DNA of 64,000 bases from Streptomyces rishiriensis (GCF_030815485.1 NZ_JAUSWV010000002.1:4340001-4404000); one strand, 5' to 3'. Positions 15,637 through 24,999 are shown, counted from the first letter of the stretch. Translations and numbers: made by a program. The notes: generated from the sequence alone by a model not told the origin.

Positions 15637-16398
15637 ATGAACGTGGCAGCGACCACCGGCGACACCGAGCACGAAGAGCACGCGCGCGTGGACGCGTCCG
15701 ATCCCGAGCCGCGGCGCCGCGGGGGCGGCCGGATCGCGTCGGCCGTCAGCGTCTTCGGCGAACTCCTCATCACGGCCGGCCTGGTGCTCGGACTCTTCGT
15801 CGTCTACTCCCTGTGGTGGACGAACGTCGTGGCCGACCGGCACGCGGACCGGCAGGGTGACAAGGTGCGCGACACCTGGGCCCAGCAGGACGGCGGTCCC
15901 GGCGCGCTGGACACCAAGGACGGCATCGGCTTCCTGCACGTGCCCGCGATGAAGAACGGCGAGGTGCTGGTCGAGAAGGGCACCTCGTCGAAGATCCTCA
16001 ACGACGGCGTCGCCGGCTACTACACCGACCCCTTCAAGGCCGTTCTCCCGACGAGCGGCAAGCAGGGCAACTTCACGCTGGCCGCCCACCGCGACGGCCA
16101 CGGCGCGAAGTTCCACAACATCGACAAGCTGGAGAAGGGCGACCCGATCGTCTTCGAGACGAAGGACGACTGGTACGTCTACAAGGTGTACGCCGTCCTG
16201 CCGGAGACCTCGAAGTACAACGTCGAGGTGCTCGGCGGGATCCCCGAGGAGTCCGGCAGGAAGAAGGCCGGCCGCTACATCACCCTGACGACCTGCACGC
16301 CGGTGTACACGAGCCGGTACCGGTACGTGGTGTGGGGGGAGTTGGAGCGTGTGGAGAAGGTCGACGCGGACCGGACGCCGCCGAAGGAACTGAGCTAG
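15637..16398 (+). CDS. Class E sortase (third of three)
   Basis: 253 residues. Short charged N-terminus, membrane helix (LLITAGLVLGLFVVYSLWWT), then the sortase domain with catalytic histidine in LAAHRDGHGAKF, catalytic cysteine in ITLTTCTPVYTS and arginine in RYRYVVWGEL. It lies 22 bases behind the second sortase and is closest to it in sequence (WWTNV, TLTTCTP), consistent with tandem duplication. The set ends at a long bidirectional terminator shared with the convergent pknB operon. Confidence 0.93.
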   Translation: MNVAATTGDTEHEEHARVDASDPEPRRRGGGRIASAVSVFGELLITAGLVLGLFVVYSLWWTNVVADRHADRQGDKVRDTWAQQDGGPGALDTKDGIGFLHVPAMKNGEVLVEKGTSSKILNDGVAGYYTDPFKAVLPTSGKQGNFTLAAHRDGHGAKFHNIDKLEKGDPIVFETKDDWYVYKVYAVLPETSKYNVEVLGGIPEESGRKKAGRYITLTTCTPVYTSRYRYVVWGELERVEKVDADRTPPKELS

Positions 16399-16433
16399 AC
16401 CGCCGGACCGCGGGGCTCCTGCCCGGCGCGCAA

Positions 16434-16485
16434 CACAAGAGCGTGGGCCCCACCGGATCCGTCCGGTGGGGCCCACGCTCTTGTG
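16434..16485. terminator. Bidirectional terminator between the sortase and pknB transcripts
   Basis: A perfect 24-bp inverted repeat (16434-16457 / 16462-16485) with a TCCG loop, located exactly between two convergent transcripts. Arm sequence begins CACAAGAGCGTGGGCCCC. The A/T-containing ends give a U-rich tail in both directions. Confidence 0.9.
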
Positions 16486-16493
16486 CTGTGCGG

Positions 16494-18473
16494 CTAACCG
16501 CTGGTCCCACCGAAGAAGGTGGTCCCGCCGTTGTTGCCGCCGTTGTTGCCGCCGTTCTTGAAGGCGACCAGATTGACCGTCTGCCCCTTGTTGACGGTGC
16601 TGCCGGGGGCCGGGTCCGAGCTGATGACCTGGGCGTCGTCGTCCGAGTTGCCGGTGATGTTGCCGACGGTCAGACCCGCGTTCTGGAGTGCCTGCTTGGC
16701 GTCCTTCACGGTCATGCCCTGGAGGTTGGACGGGACCTGGGTCTGGGTGCTCTTGCCGATCTGGATCTGGACCGTGGAGTCCTTGTCGGCCTGGGAGCCG
16801 ATCGCCGGAACGGTCTGGATGACCTTGCCGACCTGGTTCTGGTCCTGGGTGTCGACCTCGACGCAGTTGCCCTTGAGGTCGTTCTGCTCCATCTGCGCCT
16901 TCGCCTCGTCGCAGCTCTTGTTGGAGACGTCGGGGACGGTCGCCTTCTCCTCGGCCTTGGCGATGGTGAGGGTGATGGTGGTCCCCTTCTCCACCTCCTT
17001 GCCGAGCTCCAGGCTCTGCTCCAGGACCGTGCCCTCCTTCTCGGTGGACACCTGCCGCTTCGTCTCGACGACGAGCGCGTACTGGTCGCCCTCCAGGAGC
17101 GCCTTGGCGTCTTCCAGGCTCTTGCCGAGGACACTCGGCACCGCCACCTTGGGCGCCCCGGTCGACACGACGAGGTTGACGGTGGAGTCCTTGTCGACCT
17201 TGGTCGCGGCGTCGGGGTCCTGGTCGCAGACCTTGCCCTTGCTCTGGTCCGCGCAGGGCTTCTGGGTGACCGTGCCCAGTTTGAGGTCGCTGTTGGTCAG
17301 CTGTTTCTCGGCGTCGGCCTGGACCTGGCCGACCAGGTTGGGGACGGCCACCGACTCGTTGTTCACGCCGCCGCTGAACACCCACTTGCCGATCAGCACC
17401 GCGCCGACGAGCACCAGCACGGCGGCGAGGACCAGCAGGATCGTCGAGACGTTGGACTTCTTCTGACGGCGCCGGTCGGGGCGGTCGTCGTAGCCGTAGC
17501 CGCCGTCGTCCGCATTCATGGGCGGCAGCATCGACGTGGCGCCGGCGTCCGCGGAGCGCATGGCCGTGGTCGCCTGGTCGTCGCCGTAGCCGCCGTAGCC
17601 GACCGAGCCCATCGCCGCCGTCGCGCCGACCGGCTGCCCGTCGAGGCAGGCCTCGATGTCCAGGCGCATCTCGTCGGCGGACTGGTAACGGTAGTTCGGG
17701 TCCTTGACCAGCGCCTTCAGGACGATGGCGTCCATCTCGGGGGTGATCTCGGGGTCGAAGACGCTCGGGGGCTGCGGCTCCTCGCGGACGTGCTGGTAGG
17801 CCACCGCCACCGGGGAGTCCCCGACGAACGGCGGGCGGACCGTCAGCAGCTCGTAGAGCAGACAGCCCGACGAGTACAGGTCGGAGCGCGCGTCGACCTG
17901 CTCGCCCTTGGCCTGTTCCGGCGAGAGGTACTGGGCCGTGCCGATGACCGCGGACGTCTGGGTCATCGTCATCCCGGAGTCGCCCATCGCGCGGGCGATG
18001 CCGAAGTCCATGACCTTGACCTGGCCGTTGCGCGTCAGCATGACGTTCGCGGGCTTGATGTCACGGTGGACGATGCCGGCTCTGTGCGAGTACTCCAGGG
18101 CTTGGAGGATGCCGATCGTCATTTCGAGCGTCCGCTCCGGCAGCAGCTTGCGGCCGGAGTGGAGCAGCTCGCGGAGCGTGGAACCGTCGACGTACTCCAT
18201 GACGATGTACGGGATCGAGACCCCGTCGATGTAGTCCTCGCCCGTGTCGTAGACCGCGACGATCGCGGGGTGGTTGAGCGAGGCGGCAGACTGGGCCTCC
18301 CGGCGGAACCGGGCCTGGAAGGAAGGGTCGCGCGCGAGGTCCGCGCGCAGCGTCTTCACCGCCACGGTGCGGCCGAGGCGGGTGTCATGCGCGAGATAGA
18401 CCTCCGCCATGCCACCACGCCCGAGCACGTGGCCCAGCTCGTACCGGCCGCCGAGGCGACGCGGCTCTTCCAT
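16494..18473 (-). CDS. pknB: PASTA-domain Ser/Thr protein kinase PknB
   Basis: 659 residues. Cytoplasmic kinase domain 11-275: GRGGMAEVY, K40 (TVAVKTL), HRDIKPAN (D138), MDFGIA (156-158), GTAQYLSPEQ. A linker with phosphorylatable Ser/Thr follows, then a membrane helix (about 339-360) and four PASTA repeats (VAVPNLVGQ, VAVPSVLGK, ATVPDVSNK, TQVPSNLQG). It ends in a Gly-Asn-rich tail. PASTA modules bind muropeptides or lipid II and link kinase activity to cell wall status. Last gene of the fhaA-fhaB-pstP-rodA-pbpA-pknB set, the standard actinobacterial arrangement, whose substrates include the FHA proteins and division proteins. Confidence 0.97.
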   Translation of the reverse strand: MEEPRRLGGRYELGHVLGRGGMAEVYLAHDTRLGRTVAVKTLRADLARDPSFQARFRREAQSAASLNHPAIVAVYDTGEDYIDGVSIPYIVMEYVDGSTLRELLHSGRKLLPERTLEMTIGILQALEYSHRAGIVHRDIKPANVMLTRNGQVKVMDFGIARAMGDSGMTMTQTSAVIGTAQYLSPEQAKGEQVDARSDLYSSGCLLYELLTVRPPFVGDSPVAVAYQHVREEPQPPSVFDPEITPEMDAIVLKALVKDPNYRYQSADEMRLDIEACLDGQPVGATAAMGSVGYGGYGDDQATTAMRSADAGATSMLPPMNADDGGYGYDDRPDRRRQKKSNVSTILLVLAAVLVLVGAVLIGKWVFSGGVNNESVAVPNLVGQVQADAEKQLTNSDLKLGTVTQKPCADQSKGKVCDQDPDAATKVDKDSTVNLVVSTGAPKVAVPSVLGKSLEDAKALLEGDQYALVVETKRQVSTEKEGTVLEQSLELGKEVEKGTTITLTIAKAEEKATVPDVSNKSCDEAKAQMEQNDLKGNCVEVDTQDQNQVGKVIQTVPAIGSQADKDSTVQIQIGKSTQTQVPSNLQGMTVKDAKQALQNAGLTVGNITGNSDDDAQVISSDPAPGSTVNKGQTVNLVAFKNGGNNGGNNGGTTFFGGTSG

Positions 18474-18642
18474 AGCTACCTACCAGCCCTCTCCGTCGGT
18501 CCCGACCGGCACACGTGTGCGGCCGGAGGCTGTCGTCCGGGCATACCGTACCCGGACGGCGCTGTGTGACCTGGCCAAGCCCGTCACCCGATACAGGACC
18601 GGTATCGCAACGTGCACCGATGTGTAGGCGACGTGATGGGGG

Positions 18643-20112
18643 TCACTTCTTGCTGTCGATGACTGCCTTCATCACGTTCCTCGCGATCGGGCCGGCCAGA
18701 CCGCCGCCGGTGATGTCGCCGCGGTCGGCGGCACCGTCCTCGACGACGACGGCGACCGCGACCGGCGCGCTGCCGTCGGACAGCTTCGCGTACGAGATGA
18801 ACCAGGCGTACGGCTTCTCGCTGTTGTTGAGACCGTGCTGGGCGGTACCGGTCTTGCCGCCGACGGTGACACCGTCGATCTTGGCCTTGCCACCGGTGCC
18901 CTGCGGGTCGTTGACGACCGTCTCCATCATTTCCTGCAGGGCCTGCGCCGTCTTGGACGAGACGGCCTGGGACAGCTGCTGGGGCTCCGTCGTCTCCAGG
19001 GTGTCCAGGTTCGGGGCCTTGAGCTGGTCGACCATGTACGGCTTCATCAGCTTGCCGTCGTTGGCGACCGCCGAGGCGACCATGGCCATCTGGAGCGGGG
19101 TGGCCGCGTTGGAACCCTGGCCGATGCCGTCCAGGGCGTTCTGCGGCCGGTTGTCCTCGGGGAAGGTGGACTTGGCGGCCCGCACCGGAGTGTCCAGCTC
19201 GGTCTCGTTGAAGCCGAACTTCTCCGCCTGCTCGATCATCTTCTCGTTGCCGACGTTGTCGGCCATCTTCGCGAAGACGGTGTTGCAGGACACCATGAGC
19301 GCGTAGCGCAGCGTGGCGTTCTCGCAGTCGCCGTGCTCGTTGGTGAGCTTGCTCGTGGACAGCGGCAGCGGGAACGGGTCCGGGGTGTCGGTCTTCTCGT
19401 CGACGCCGGAGACCTCGCCGTTCTCCAGTGCCGCGGCGGCCGTGACCACCTTGAACGTGGAGCCCGGCGGGTAGGTCTCGCGCAGCGCGCGGTTGAGCAT
19501 CGGGTCGTCGGGGTCGTTCTTCTTCTGGACCGCGTTCCACGCCTCGGCGTCCGCGTCGGAGGAACCGGCGAACTTCGACGGGTCGTACGACGGAGTGGAG
19601 ACCAGCGCGAGGATCTTGCCGGTGGACGGCTCGATCGCGGCGACCGCGCCCTTCTTGTCGCCCAGGCCGTTGTACGCGGCCTTCTGCGCGGCGGCGTTGA
19701 GGGTGGTGACGACGCTGCCGCCCTCCTTCTCCTTGCCCGTGATCATGTCCAGGGTGTTGCGGAAGAAGAGCCGGTCGTCGTTGCCGCTGAGGATGCCGTC
19801 CTCGAGCCTCTCCAGCTGGTTGGCGCCGAAGGCCTGCGAGGAGTAACCGGTGACCGGCGCCCACATCGCGCCGTTGGACCAGGTGCGCTTGTACTTGTAG
19901 TCGCCGGTGGTCTCGACCGAGCCGGTGATGGCCTTGCCGTCGACGATGATGTTGCCGCGCGGGGTGGAGTAGCGAGTGATGTTGACGCGGCGGTTCTTGG
20001 TGTCGCCGGCGAGGCTGTCCGCCTTGACGTACTGGAGGTAGTTGTCCCGCAGCAGCAGGGTGAGGACCAGGAGGCCGCAGAAGATCGCGATCCGGCGCAG
20101 GGGCTTGTTCAT
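18643..20112 (-). CDS. pbpA: Penicillin-binding protein PbpA, class B transpeptidase
   Basis: 489 residues. A signal-anchor helix (IAIFCGLLVLTLLL, about 8-22) is followed by an N-terminal dimerisation domain (RRVNITRYSTPRGNIIVDGK) and the transpeptidase domain. The active-site SxxK is S218-T-F-K (PPGSTFKV), SxN is SCN (about 278), and KTG is KTGTAQ (about 418). It crosslinks peptidoglycan together with the SEDS polymerase encoded upstream. The start codon overlaps the rodA/ftsW stop by 4 bases, so the SEDS-PBP pair is translationally coupled. Length and domain order match mycobacterial PbpA/PBPA. Confidence 0.95.
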   Translation of the reverse strand: MNKPLRRIAIFCGLLVLTLLLRDNYLQYVKADSLAGDTKNRRVNITRYSTPRGNIIVDGKAITGSVETTGDYKYKRTWSNGAMWAPVTGYSSQAFGANQLERLEDGILSGNDDRLFFRNTLDMITGKEKEGGSVVTTLNAAAQKAAYNGLGDKKGAVAAIEPSTGKILALVSTPSYDPSKFAGSSDADAEAWNAVQKKNDPDDPMLNRALRETYPPGSTFKVVTAAAALENGEVSGVDEKTDTPDPFPLPLSTSKLTNEHGDCENATLRYALMVSCNTVFAKMADNVGNEKMIEQAEKFGFNETELDTPVRAAKSTFPEDNRPQNALDGIGQGSNAATPLQMAMVASAVANDGKLMKPYMVDQLKAPNLDTLETTEPQQLSQAVSSKTAQALQEMMETVVNDPQGTGGKAKIDGVTVGGKTGTAQHGLNNSEKPYAWFISYAKLSDGSAPVAVAVVVEDGAADRGDITGGGLAGPIARNVMKAVIDSKK

Positions 20113-21548
20113 GACGGGCGGACCACCTGGGTCATCTCGGCGTCGGGGTTCGAGGCGGGGGCGGGCGCCGGGCGGCGCGCGGTGTCACTGATGCGGATCA
20201 GGATGCCGATCAGCGCCCAGTTGGCGATGACGGACGAACCGCCGTAGGCCAGGAAGGGCATCGTCATACCGGTGAGCGGGATGAGTCCCATCACACCGCC
20301 GGCGACGACGAACACCTGGAGGGCGAAGGCGCCGGAGAGGCCGATGGCCAGCAGCTTGCCGAAGGGGTCGCGGGCGGCGAGGGCGGTCCGCACGCCGCGC
20401 TCCACGATCAGGCCGTACAGCAGCAGCAGCGCCATGATGCCGGCCAGGCCGAGTTCCTCGCCGAAGGTGGCGAGGATGAAGTCGGAGTTGGCGGCGAACT
20501 TGATCAGCTCGGAGTGGCCCTGGCCCCAGCCGGTGCCGAGGGTGCCGCCGGAGCCGAACGCCCACAGGGCCTGCATGGCCTGCTCGGAGTGGCCGACGAC
20601 GCCCTCCTGGGAGAGCTTGTACTCCTTCATCGGGTCGAGCCAGGCCTGGACACGCTGCTGGACGTGGCTCTCGAACTGGGCCACGCCGACCGCGCCGGCC
20701 GCGGACATCAGCATGCCGAAGACGATCCAGCTGGTCCGCTCGGTGGCGACGTACAGCATGATGACGAACATTCCGAAGAACAGCAGCGAGGTGCCGAGGT
20801 CCGTCTCGAAGACCAGGATCAGGATCGAGATGATCCAGACGACGATGATCGGGCCGAGGTCGCGGCCGCGCGGCAGGTACAGGCCGAGCACCCGGCGGCT
20901 GGCCAGGGCGAGCGCGTCGCGCTTCACCATCAGATAGCCGGCGAAGAAGATCGCCAGCACGATCTTGGCGAACTCACCGGGCTGGATGGAGAAACCGGCC
21001 ACCGAGATCCAGATCTTGGCGCCGTAGATGTTCTGGCCGAGGCCCGGCACGAGCGGCAGCAGCAGCAGGAAGATCGCGCCGACCATGGAGATGTAGGTGT
21101 AGCGCTGGAGGACGCGGTGGTCCTTGAGGAAGACCAGCACCACGACGAACAGCGCGATGCCCATCGCCGTGTACAGCAGCTGTCGCGGCGCGGCGGTACC
21201 GGCCTGCTCGATCCGCTGCAGCAGCTTGGACTGGTCCAGCCGCCAGATGGCGACGAGCCCGAGCCCGTTCAGCAGCGTGGCCACCGGCAGCAGCAACGGG
21301 TCCGCGTACGGCGCGAACTTGCGCACGACGAGGTGCGCGACGCCGGCCAGCAGACCGAGGCCGAGACCGTAGCTCAGAAGGCCGGACGGCACCTGCTCGT
21401 TGATGGCGAGGCCCACGTTGGCGTAGGCGAAGACCGGGATCAGGACGGCGAACACCAGGAGCGCGAGCTCGGTGTTGCGCCGGCTCGGGGTGCCGATCGA
21501 GCCGATCGTTGACGTGTGGTGCGTCGGCGAGTTGGTAGTACTGCTCAT
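20109..21548 (-). CDS. rodA: SEDS peptidoglycan polymerase, FtsW/RodA/SpoVE family
   Basis: 479 residues with about 12 membrane helices. SEDS landmarks: WRLDQSKLLQR, the PLVPGLGQNIYGAKIWISVA block with the FSIQPGEFAKIVLA segment, ETDLGTSLLFF (the conserved Asp of the active site), GWGQGHSELIKFAANSDFIL and the terminal LPFLAYGGSSVIANW. Glycosyltransferase that polymerises lipid II with its partner PbpA, encoded directly downstream with an ATGA overlap. In this operon context the mycobacterial orthologue is called RodA; FtsW is an alternative name that motifs alone do not exclude. Confidence 0.95.
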   Translation of the reverse strand: MSSTTNSPTHHTSTIGSIGTPSRRNTELALLVFAVLIPVFAYANVGLAINEQVPSGLLSYGLGLGLLAGVAHLVVRKFAPYADPLLLPVATLLNGLGLVAIWRLDQSKLLQRIEQAGTAAPRQLLYTAMGIALFVVVLVFLKDHRVLQRYTYISMVGAIFLLLLPLVPGLGQNIYGAKIWISVAGFSIQPGEFAKIVLAIFFAGYLMVKRDALALASRRVLGLYLPRGRDLGPIIVVWIISILILVFETDLGTSLLFFGMFVIMLYVATERTSWIVFGMLMSAAGAVGVAQFESHVQQRVQAWLDPMKEYKLSQEGVVGHSEQAMQALWAFGSGGTLGTGWGQGHSELIKFAANSDFILATFGEELGLAGIMALLLLYGLIVERGVRTALAARDPFGKLLAIGLSGAFALQVFVVAGGVMGLIPLTGMTMPFLAYGGSSVIANWALIGILIRISDTARRPAPAPASNPDAEMTQVVRPS

Positions 21549-21575
21549 CGTGTGACGGGGCCTCTCACGGCTTGC

Positions 21576-23099
21576 CTACTGCTCACCGCACCGCGAGACG
21601 ACCTTCTGCTCTTCCTCCGAAAGGCTGGGGCCGGGGGTGGGAGTAGTGGTCGCGGGTGCGGACGGGGACGCGGTTGCCGAGGGGCTCGGCGATGCCTTGG
21701 ACGTGACGGAGACAGGCGTGGTTCCCGTGCTGCCGCCGGCCTGGCCCTCGCCGGTCTTCGAACCGGTCTTGCTCGCCGTGACGGTCTCCGCCTGCTTCTT
21801 GCACGCGGAGGCCTGGACGGCCAGCTCGTCGATCTTCTTCTGAGCGGCGGGCAGATCGCCCTCGGCGATCGTCGCCTCGACCAGCTTCTGCTGATAGTCC
21901 GGGAGGTACTTGAGTTCGATCTCGGGGTGGTCCTTCTCGACCTTCGACAGCGACACCCAGGCCAGGTCCTGGCTGATACCGCGGTACAGCGCGACGTGCT
22001 TGTCCTTGGTGCCGACGTAGTACTGCGTCTGCGTCCAGCGCCAGCCGCCGTACAGGCCACCGCCGATCACGGCGAGCGCGAGCACGCCGTAGAAGGATCT
22101 CTTCAGCCACTTACGGCCCTTGCGGGGCTTGACGAAGTCGTCGTCGGTGTAGTCGCCGAAGCCGTCGGTTGGGATGAAACCGGTGATGTCGCCGCCGGAG
22201 CCGGGCGGACCGAACTCGCCGCCCCCGCCGCGCCCTTGCTGCCTGCGGCCGAGGCCCGAGGCGCGCCCTGCCGGGGTCTGCATGATGCCGTTGTCGTGCA
22301 GCTGGAGCTGGTTCTCGGCGACCGCGCCGACCACGACCGGGACGTCGGAGAGCTGCCCGGCGAGGGTGTCGCCGGTGTCCAGGTCGAGGACGTCGGCGAC
22401 GATGACCGTGATGTTGTCGGGGCCGCCGCCGCGCAGCGCGAGCTGGATCAGCTCCTGCACGGTCTCCTGGGGGCCCTGGTAGCTGGCGAGGGTGTCCTCG
22501 AGCGTCTGGTGCGAGACCACGCCGGAGAGGCCGTCGGAGCAGATCAGGTAGCGGTCGCCGGCCCGGACCTCGCGGATCGACAGATCCGGCTCGACATGCT
22601 CACCGCTGCCCAACGCCCGCATCAGCAGCGACCTCTGGGGGTGGGTGGTGGCCTCTTCCTCGGTGATGCGGCCCTCGTCGACGAGGCGCTGCACCCAGGT
22701 GTGGTCCTGCGTGATCTGGGTCAGTACGCCGTCCCGCAGCAGGTACGCGCGCGAGTCGCCGACGTGCACGAGCCCGAGGCGCTGGCCGGTCCACAGCAGG
22801 GCGGTCAGGGTGGTCCCCATGCCCTCGAGCTGGGGGTCCTCCTCGACCAGTGAGCGCAGCTGGTCGTTGGCGCGCTGGACGGCGGTACCGAGCGAGGTGA
22901 GGACGTCCGAGCCGGGGACGTCGTCGTCGAGCGCGACGATGGTGGAGATGGCCTCGGAGGAGGCGACCTCACCGGCGGCGGCGCCGCCCATGCCGTCGGC
23001 GATGGCGAGCAGACGGGGCCCGGCGTAACCGGAGTCCTCGTTGCCCTCCCGGATCATGCCCTTGTGCGATCCGGCGGCGAAACGCAGTGACAGGCTCAT
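21576..23099 (-). CDS. pstP: PP2C-family Ser/Thr phosphatase PstP
   Basis: 507 residues from ATG 23099 (GCGAGGTGCGC in front); the longer open frame upstream reads into the intergenic region. PP2C domain at about 3-235: SHKGMIREGNEDSGYA and IADGMGGAAAGEVAS (metal-binding Asp residues), LVHVGDSRAYLL, DHTWVQRLV, CSDGLSG, GGGPDNITVIVAD. Then a linker, one membrane helix (SFYGVLALAVIGGGLYGGWR, about 315-335) and an extracytoplasmic Ser/Thr/Pro-rich tail. It is the cognate phosphatase that resets PknB and FHA proteins. 27 bases separate it from rodA. Confidence 0.96.
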   Translation of the reverse strand: MSLSLRFAAGSHKGMIREGNEDSGYAGPRLLAIADGMGGAAAGEVASSEAISTIVALDDDVPGSDVLTSLGTAVQRANDQLRSLVEEDPQLEGMGTTLTALLWTGQRLGLVHVGDSRAYLLRDGVLTQITQDHTWVQRLVDEGRITEEEATTHPQRSLLMRALGSGEHVEPDLSIREVRAGDRYLICSDGLSGVVSHQTLEDTLASYQGPQETVQELIQLALRGGGPDNITVIVADVLDLDTGDTLAGQLSDVPVVVGAVAENQLQLHDNGIMQTPAGRASGLGRRQQGRGGGGEFGPPGSGGDITGFIPTDGFGDYTDDDFVKPRKGRKWLKRSFYGVLALAVIGGGLYGGWRWTQTQYYVGTKDKHVALYRGISQDLAWVSLSKVEKDHPEIELKYLPDYQQKLVEATIAEGDLPAAQKKIDELAVQASACKKQAETVTASKTGSKTGEGQAGGSTGTTPVSVTSKASPSPSATASPSAPATTTPTPGPSLSEEEQKVVSRCGEQ

Positions 23100-23239
23100 G
23101 CGCACCTCGCCCGTCGGCCCCGGGTACAGCCGGTCGTGTCGAGCCACACTGCCCACCCTCCGGTCGGGAGCACATCGGGGCCATGGGTGCCGGCCGCCGC
23201 CGCGTGCTCGCTCCGCTCGCACTCAGTCATGATGTAGCA

Positions 23240-23752
23240 CTACTTCCGCAGCTCGATGACGGTCTTGCCGATACGGATCGGCGCACCCAGCGGGATCGGT
23301 GTGGGAGTCGTCAGCCGCGATCGGTCGAGGTACGTGCCGTTGGTGGAGCCCAGGTCCTCGACGATCCACTGGCCGTCGCGGTCCGGGTAGATCCTGGCAT
23401 GGCGGCTGGAGGCGTAGTCGTCGTCCAGCACGATCGTGCTGTCGTGCGCCCGGCCCAGACTGATGGTCTGGCCCTGGAGTGCGACGGTCGTGCCGGTGAG
23501 GGTGCCCTCGGACACGACCAGCTTGGTAGGTGCGTTACGACGCGTGCGGCCGGCGGCGGACTGCTGGCGCTGCTGCGGAGGCGCCTGCTGGCGCTGTGCC
23601 TGCTGCGCCCGCCCGGCCTCCCGGCGCGAACCGCGCTGGGTCACACGCGTACCGAAGAGGTCGCTGCGGATGACCTGCACGGCCACGATGACGAACAGCC
23701 ACAGTACGGCCAGAAAACCCAGCCGCATGACCGTGAGGGTCAGCTCTGACAT
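23240..23752 (-). CDS. fhaB: FHA-domain protein FhaB (FipA-like)
   Basis: 170 residues from ATG 23752 (MSELTLTVMRLGFLAVLWLF), chosen because the membrane anchor begins here; residues upstream in the same frame are overlap noise with fhaA. One N-terminal membrane helix (about 8-28), a Gln/Arg-rich linker (GRAQQAQRQQAPPQQRQQS), and a C-terminal FHA domain (about 85-168) with SLGRAHDSTIVLDDDYASSR and DLGSTNGTYLD, the phosphothreonine-binding residues. The mycobacterial FhaB/FipA connects PknB signalling with FtsQ and FtsZ at the septum. Spaced 10 bases from fhaA. Confidence 0.95.
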   Translation of the reverse strand: MSELTLTVMRLGFLAVLWLFVIVAVQVIRSDLFGTRVTQRGSRREAGRAQQAQRQQAPPQQRQQSAAGRTRRNAPTKLVVSEGTLTGTTVALQGQTISLGRAHDSTIVLDDDYASSRHARIYPDRDGQWIVEDLGSTNGTYLDRSRLTTPTPIPLGAPIRIGKTVIELRK

Positions 23753-23762
23753 TGCCCCCGCT

Positions 23763-24644
23763 TCACCCTTCGGCTTGCCGGTAAATGATGGTGGTGCTGC
23801 CCACGACGATCCGCGAGCCGTCGCGGAGCGTAGCGCGGGTGGTGTGCTGCCCGTCCACCACGATGCCGTTGGTGGATCCGAGATCCTGGATCGTCGAGGG
23901 CGAACCGGTCCGGATCTCACAGTGCCGACGGGAGACGCCGGGGTCGTCGATCCGTACGTCTGCCTCGGTGCTGCGGCCCATCACGAGCGTCCCGCGGGAG
24001 ATCTGGTGGCGGGTGCCGTTGATCTCGACCCAGTGGCGGGCGCGCGACCCGGGCTGCGGAGCCCCGACCGGACCACCGCCCGCTGCGCCGGGGCGCTGGG
24101 CGCTCGCGGCGGGCGGGTAGCCGTAGCCGCCGGCGCGGGCGCCGGGCGGCGGAGCGGAGGGCATGGGCGGAGCGGCGGTGCCGGCTCCGGCCCCGGGATA
24201 CCCGGGCCCGCCCGATCCGCCGGGGCGCTGTCGGCCGCCCGCGGGCGGCTGCTCGGGCGCCTGGCTGCTGGAGGAGGCGAGTGTACGGCTGCGCACCCGG
24301 TACAGACCGGTGTCGAGGTCGTCCGCCTTCTCCAGGTTGACCTTGATCGGGCCCATGAAGGTGTAGCGCTGCTGCTTGGCGTAGTCGCGGACCATTCCCG
24401 CGAGCTCGTCGCCGAGCTGGCCGGAGTAGGGGCTGAGCCGCTCGTAGTCCGGCGTGCTCAGTTCCACGATGAAGTCGTTGGGGACGACGGTCCGGTCCCG
24501 GTTCCAGATGGTCGCGTTGTTGTCGCACTCGCGCTGGAGCGCGCCGGCGATCTCCACGGGCTGGACCTCGGACTTGAACACCTTCGCGAAGGTGCCGTTG
24601 ACCAGACCCTCGAGACGCTGCTCGAACTTCTTCAGGACTCCCAT
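23763..24644 (-). CDS. fhaA: FHA-domain protein FhaA with DUF3662 domain
   Basis: 293 residues, ATG behind GGAGGAGG. N-terminal DUF3662 domain (1-120; MGVLKKFEQRLEGLVNGTFA, VQPVEIAGALQRE, IVELSTPDYERLSPY), a Gly/Pro-rich linker, and a C-terminal FHA domain (about 205-290; LVMGRSTEADVRIDDPGVSR, DLGSTNGIVVDG). It is a substrate and reader of PknB phosphorylation; in mycobacteria it binds MviN/FhaA complexes that control lipid II flipping. It is the first gene of the six-gene operon, with a 26-bp perfect palindrome 102 bases upstream. Confidence 0.96.
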   Translation of the reverse strand: MGVLKKFEQRLEGLVNGTFAKVFKSEVQPVEIAGALQRECDNNATIWNRDRTVVPNDFIVELSTPDYERLSPYSGQLGDELAGMVRDYAKQQRYTFMGPIKVNLEKADDLDTGLYRVRSRTLASSSSQAPEQPPAGGRQRPGGSGGPGYPGAGAGTAAPPMPSAPPPGARAGGYGYPPAASAQRPGAAGGGPVGAPQPGSRARHWVEINGTRHQISRGTLVMGRSTEADVRIDDPGVSRRHCEIRTGSPSTIQDLGSTNGIVVDGQHTTRATLRDGSRIVVGSTTIIYRQAEG

Positions 24645-24745
24645 GGGGCACCTCCTCCGTAGTGGCTGCTGTCCCGTGCCGTGCTGCTTGCCTGGTACTG
24701 CTTACTGATCGTATCCACGCGCCGGTGAATCGGCTGGTTCCCCCT

Positions 24746-24771
24746 GTCGACACCCGTCGACGGGTGTCGAC
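24746..24771. promoter_or_regulatory. 26-bp perfect palindrome upstream of the fhaA operon
   Basis: Half site GTCGACACCCGTC followed directly by its exact reverse complement. Located in the 411-base gap between fhaA (minus) and tRNA-Leu (plus), 102 bases before the fhaA start, in the place expected for an operator or promoter of the kinase operon. It also contains three GTCGAC hexamers. Which protein binds is unknown. Confidence 0.55.
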
Positions 24772-24969
24772 GCCCTCGTGCGCACCCGCTTCTGCCCAGG
24801 ATCGTAGAGGCGGCCGAGGACCAGTGTCCCGCACCTGGCTGTGGTCCTTGTCCGGCTACCGGGGAGACGGCCGCCTTAGGTACGAGGTTGATACGTGAAC
24901 CAGTCACTGCCGGGACGTACGGGGGCCGCCGACGGCCTCCCACCTGCTCCCTGCCCCCACAGAAGGGAT

Positions 24970-24999
24970 GTGAACGCACCCTGGACCGCGTGCTAATGT
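24970..24999 (+). promoter_or_regulatory. Probable promoter of tRNA-Leu
   Basis: GTGAAC (24970-24975), 18 bp spacing, then TAATGT (24994-24999) preceded by TGC, an extended -10. The tRNA starts about 58 nt downstream of the -10 box. Confidence 0.45.
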
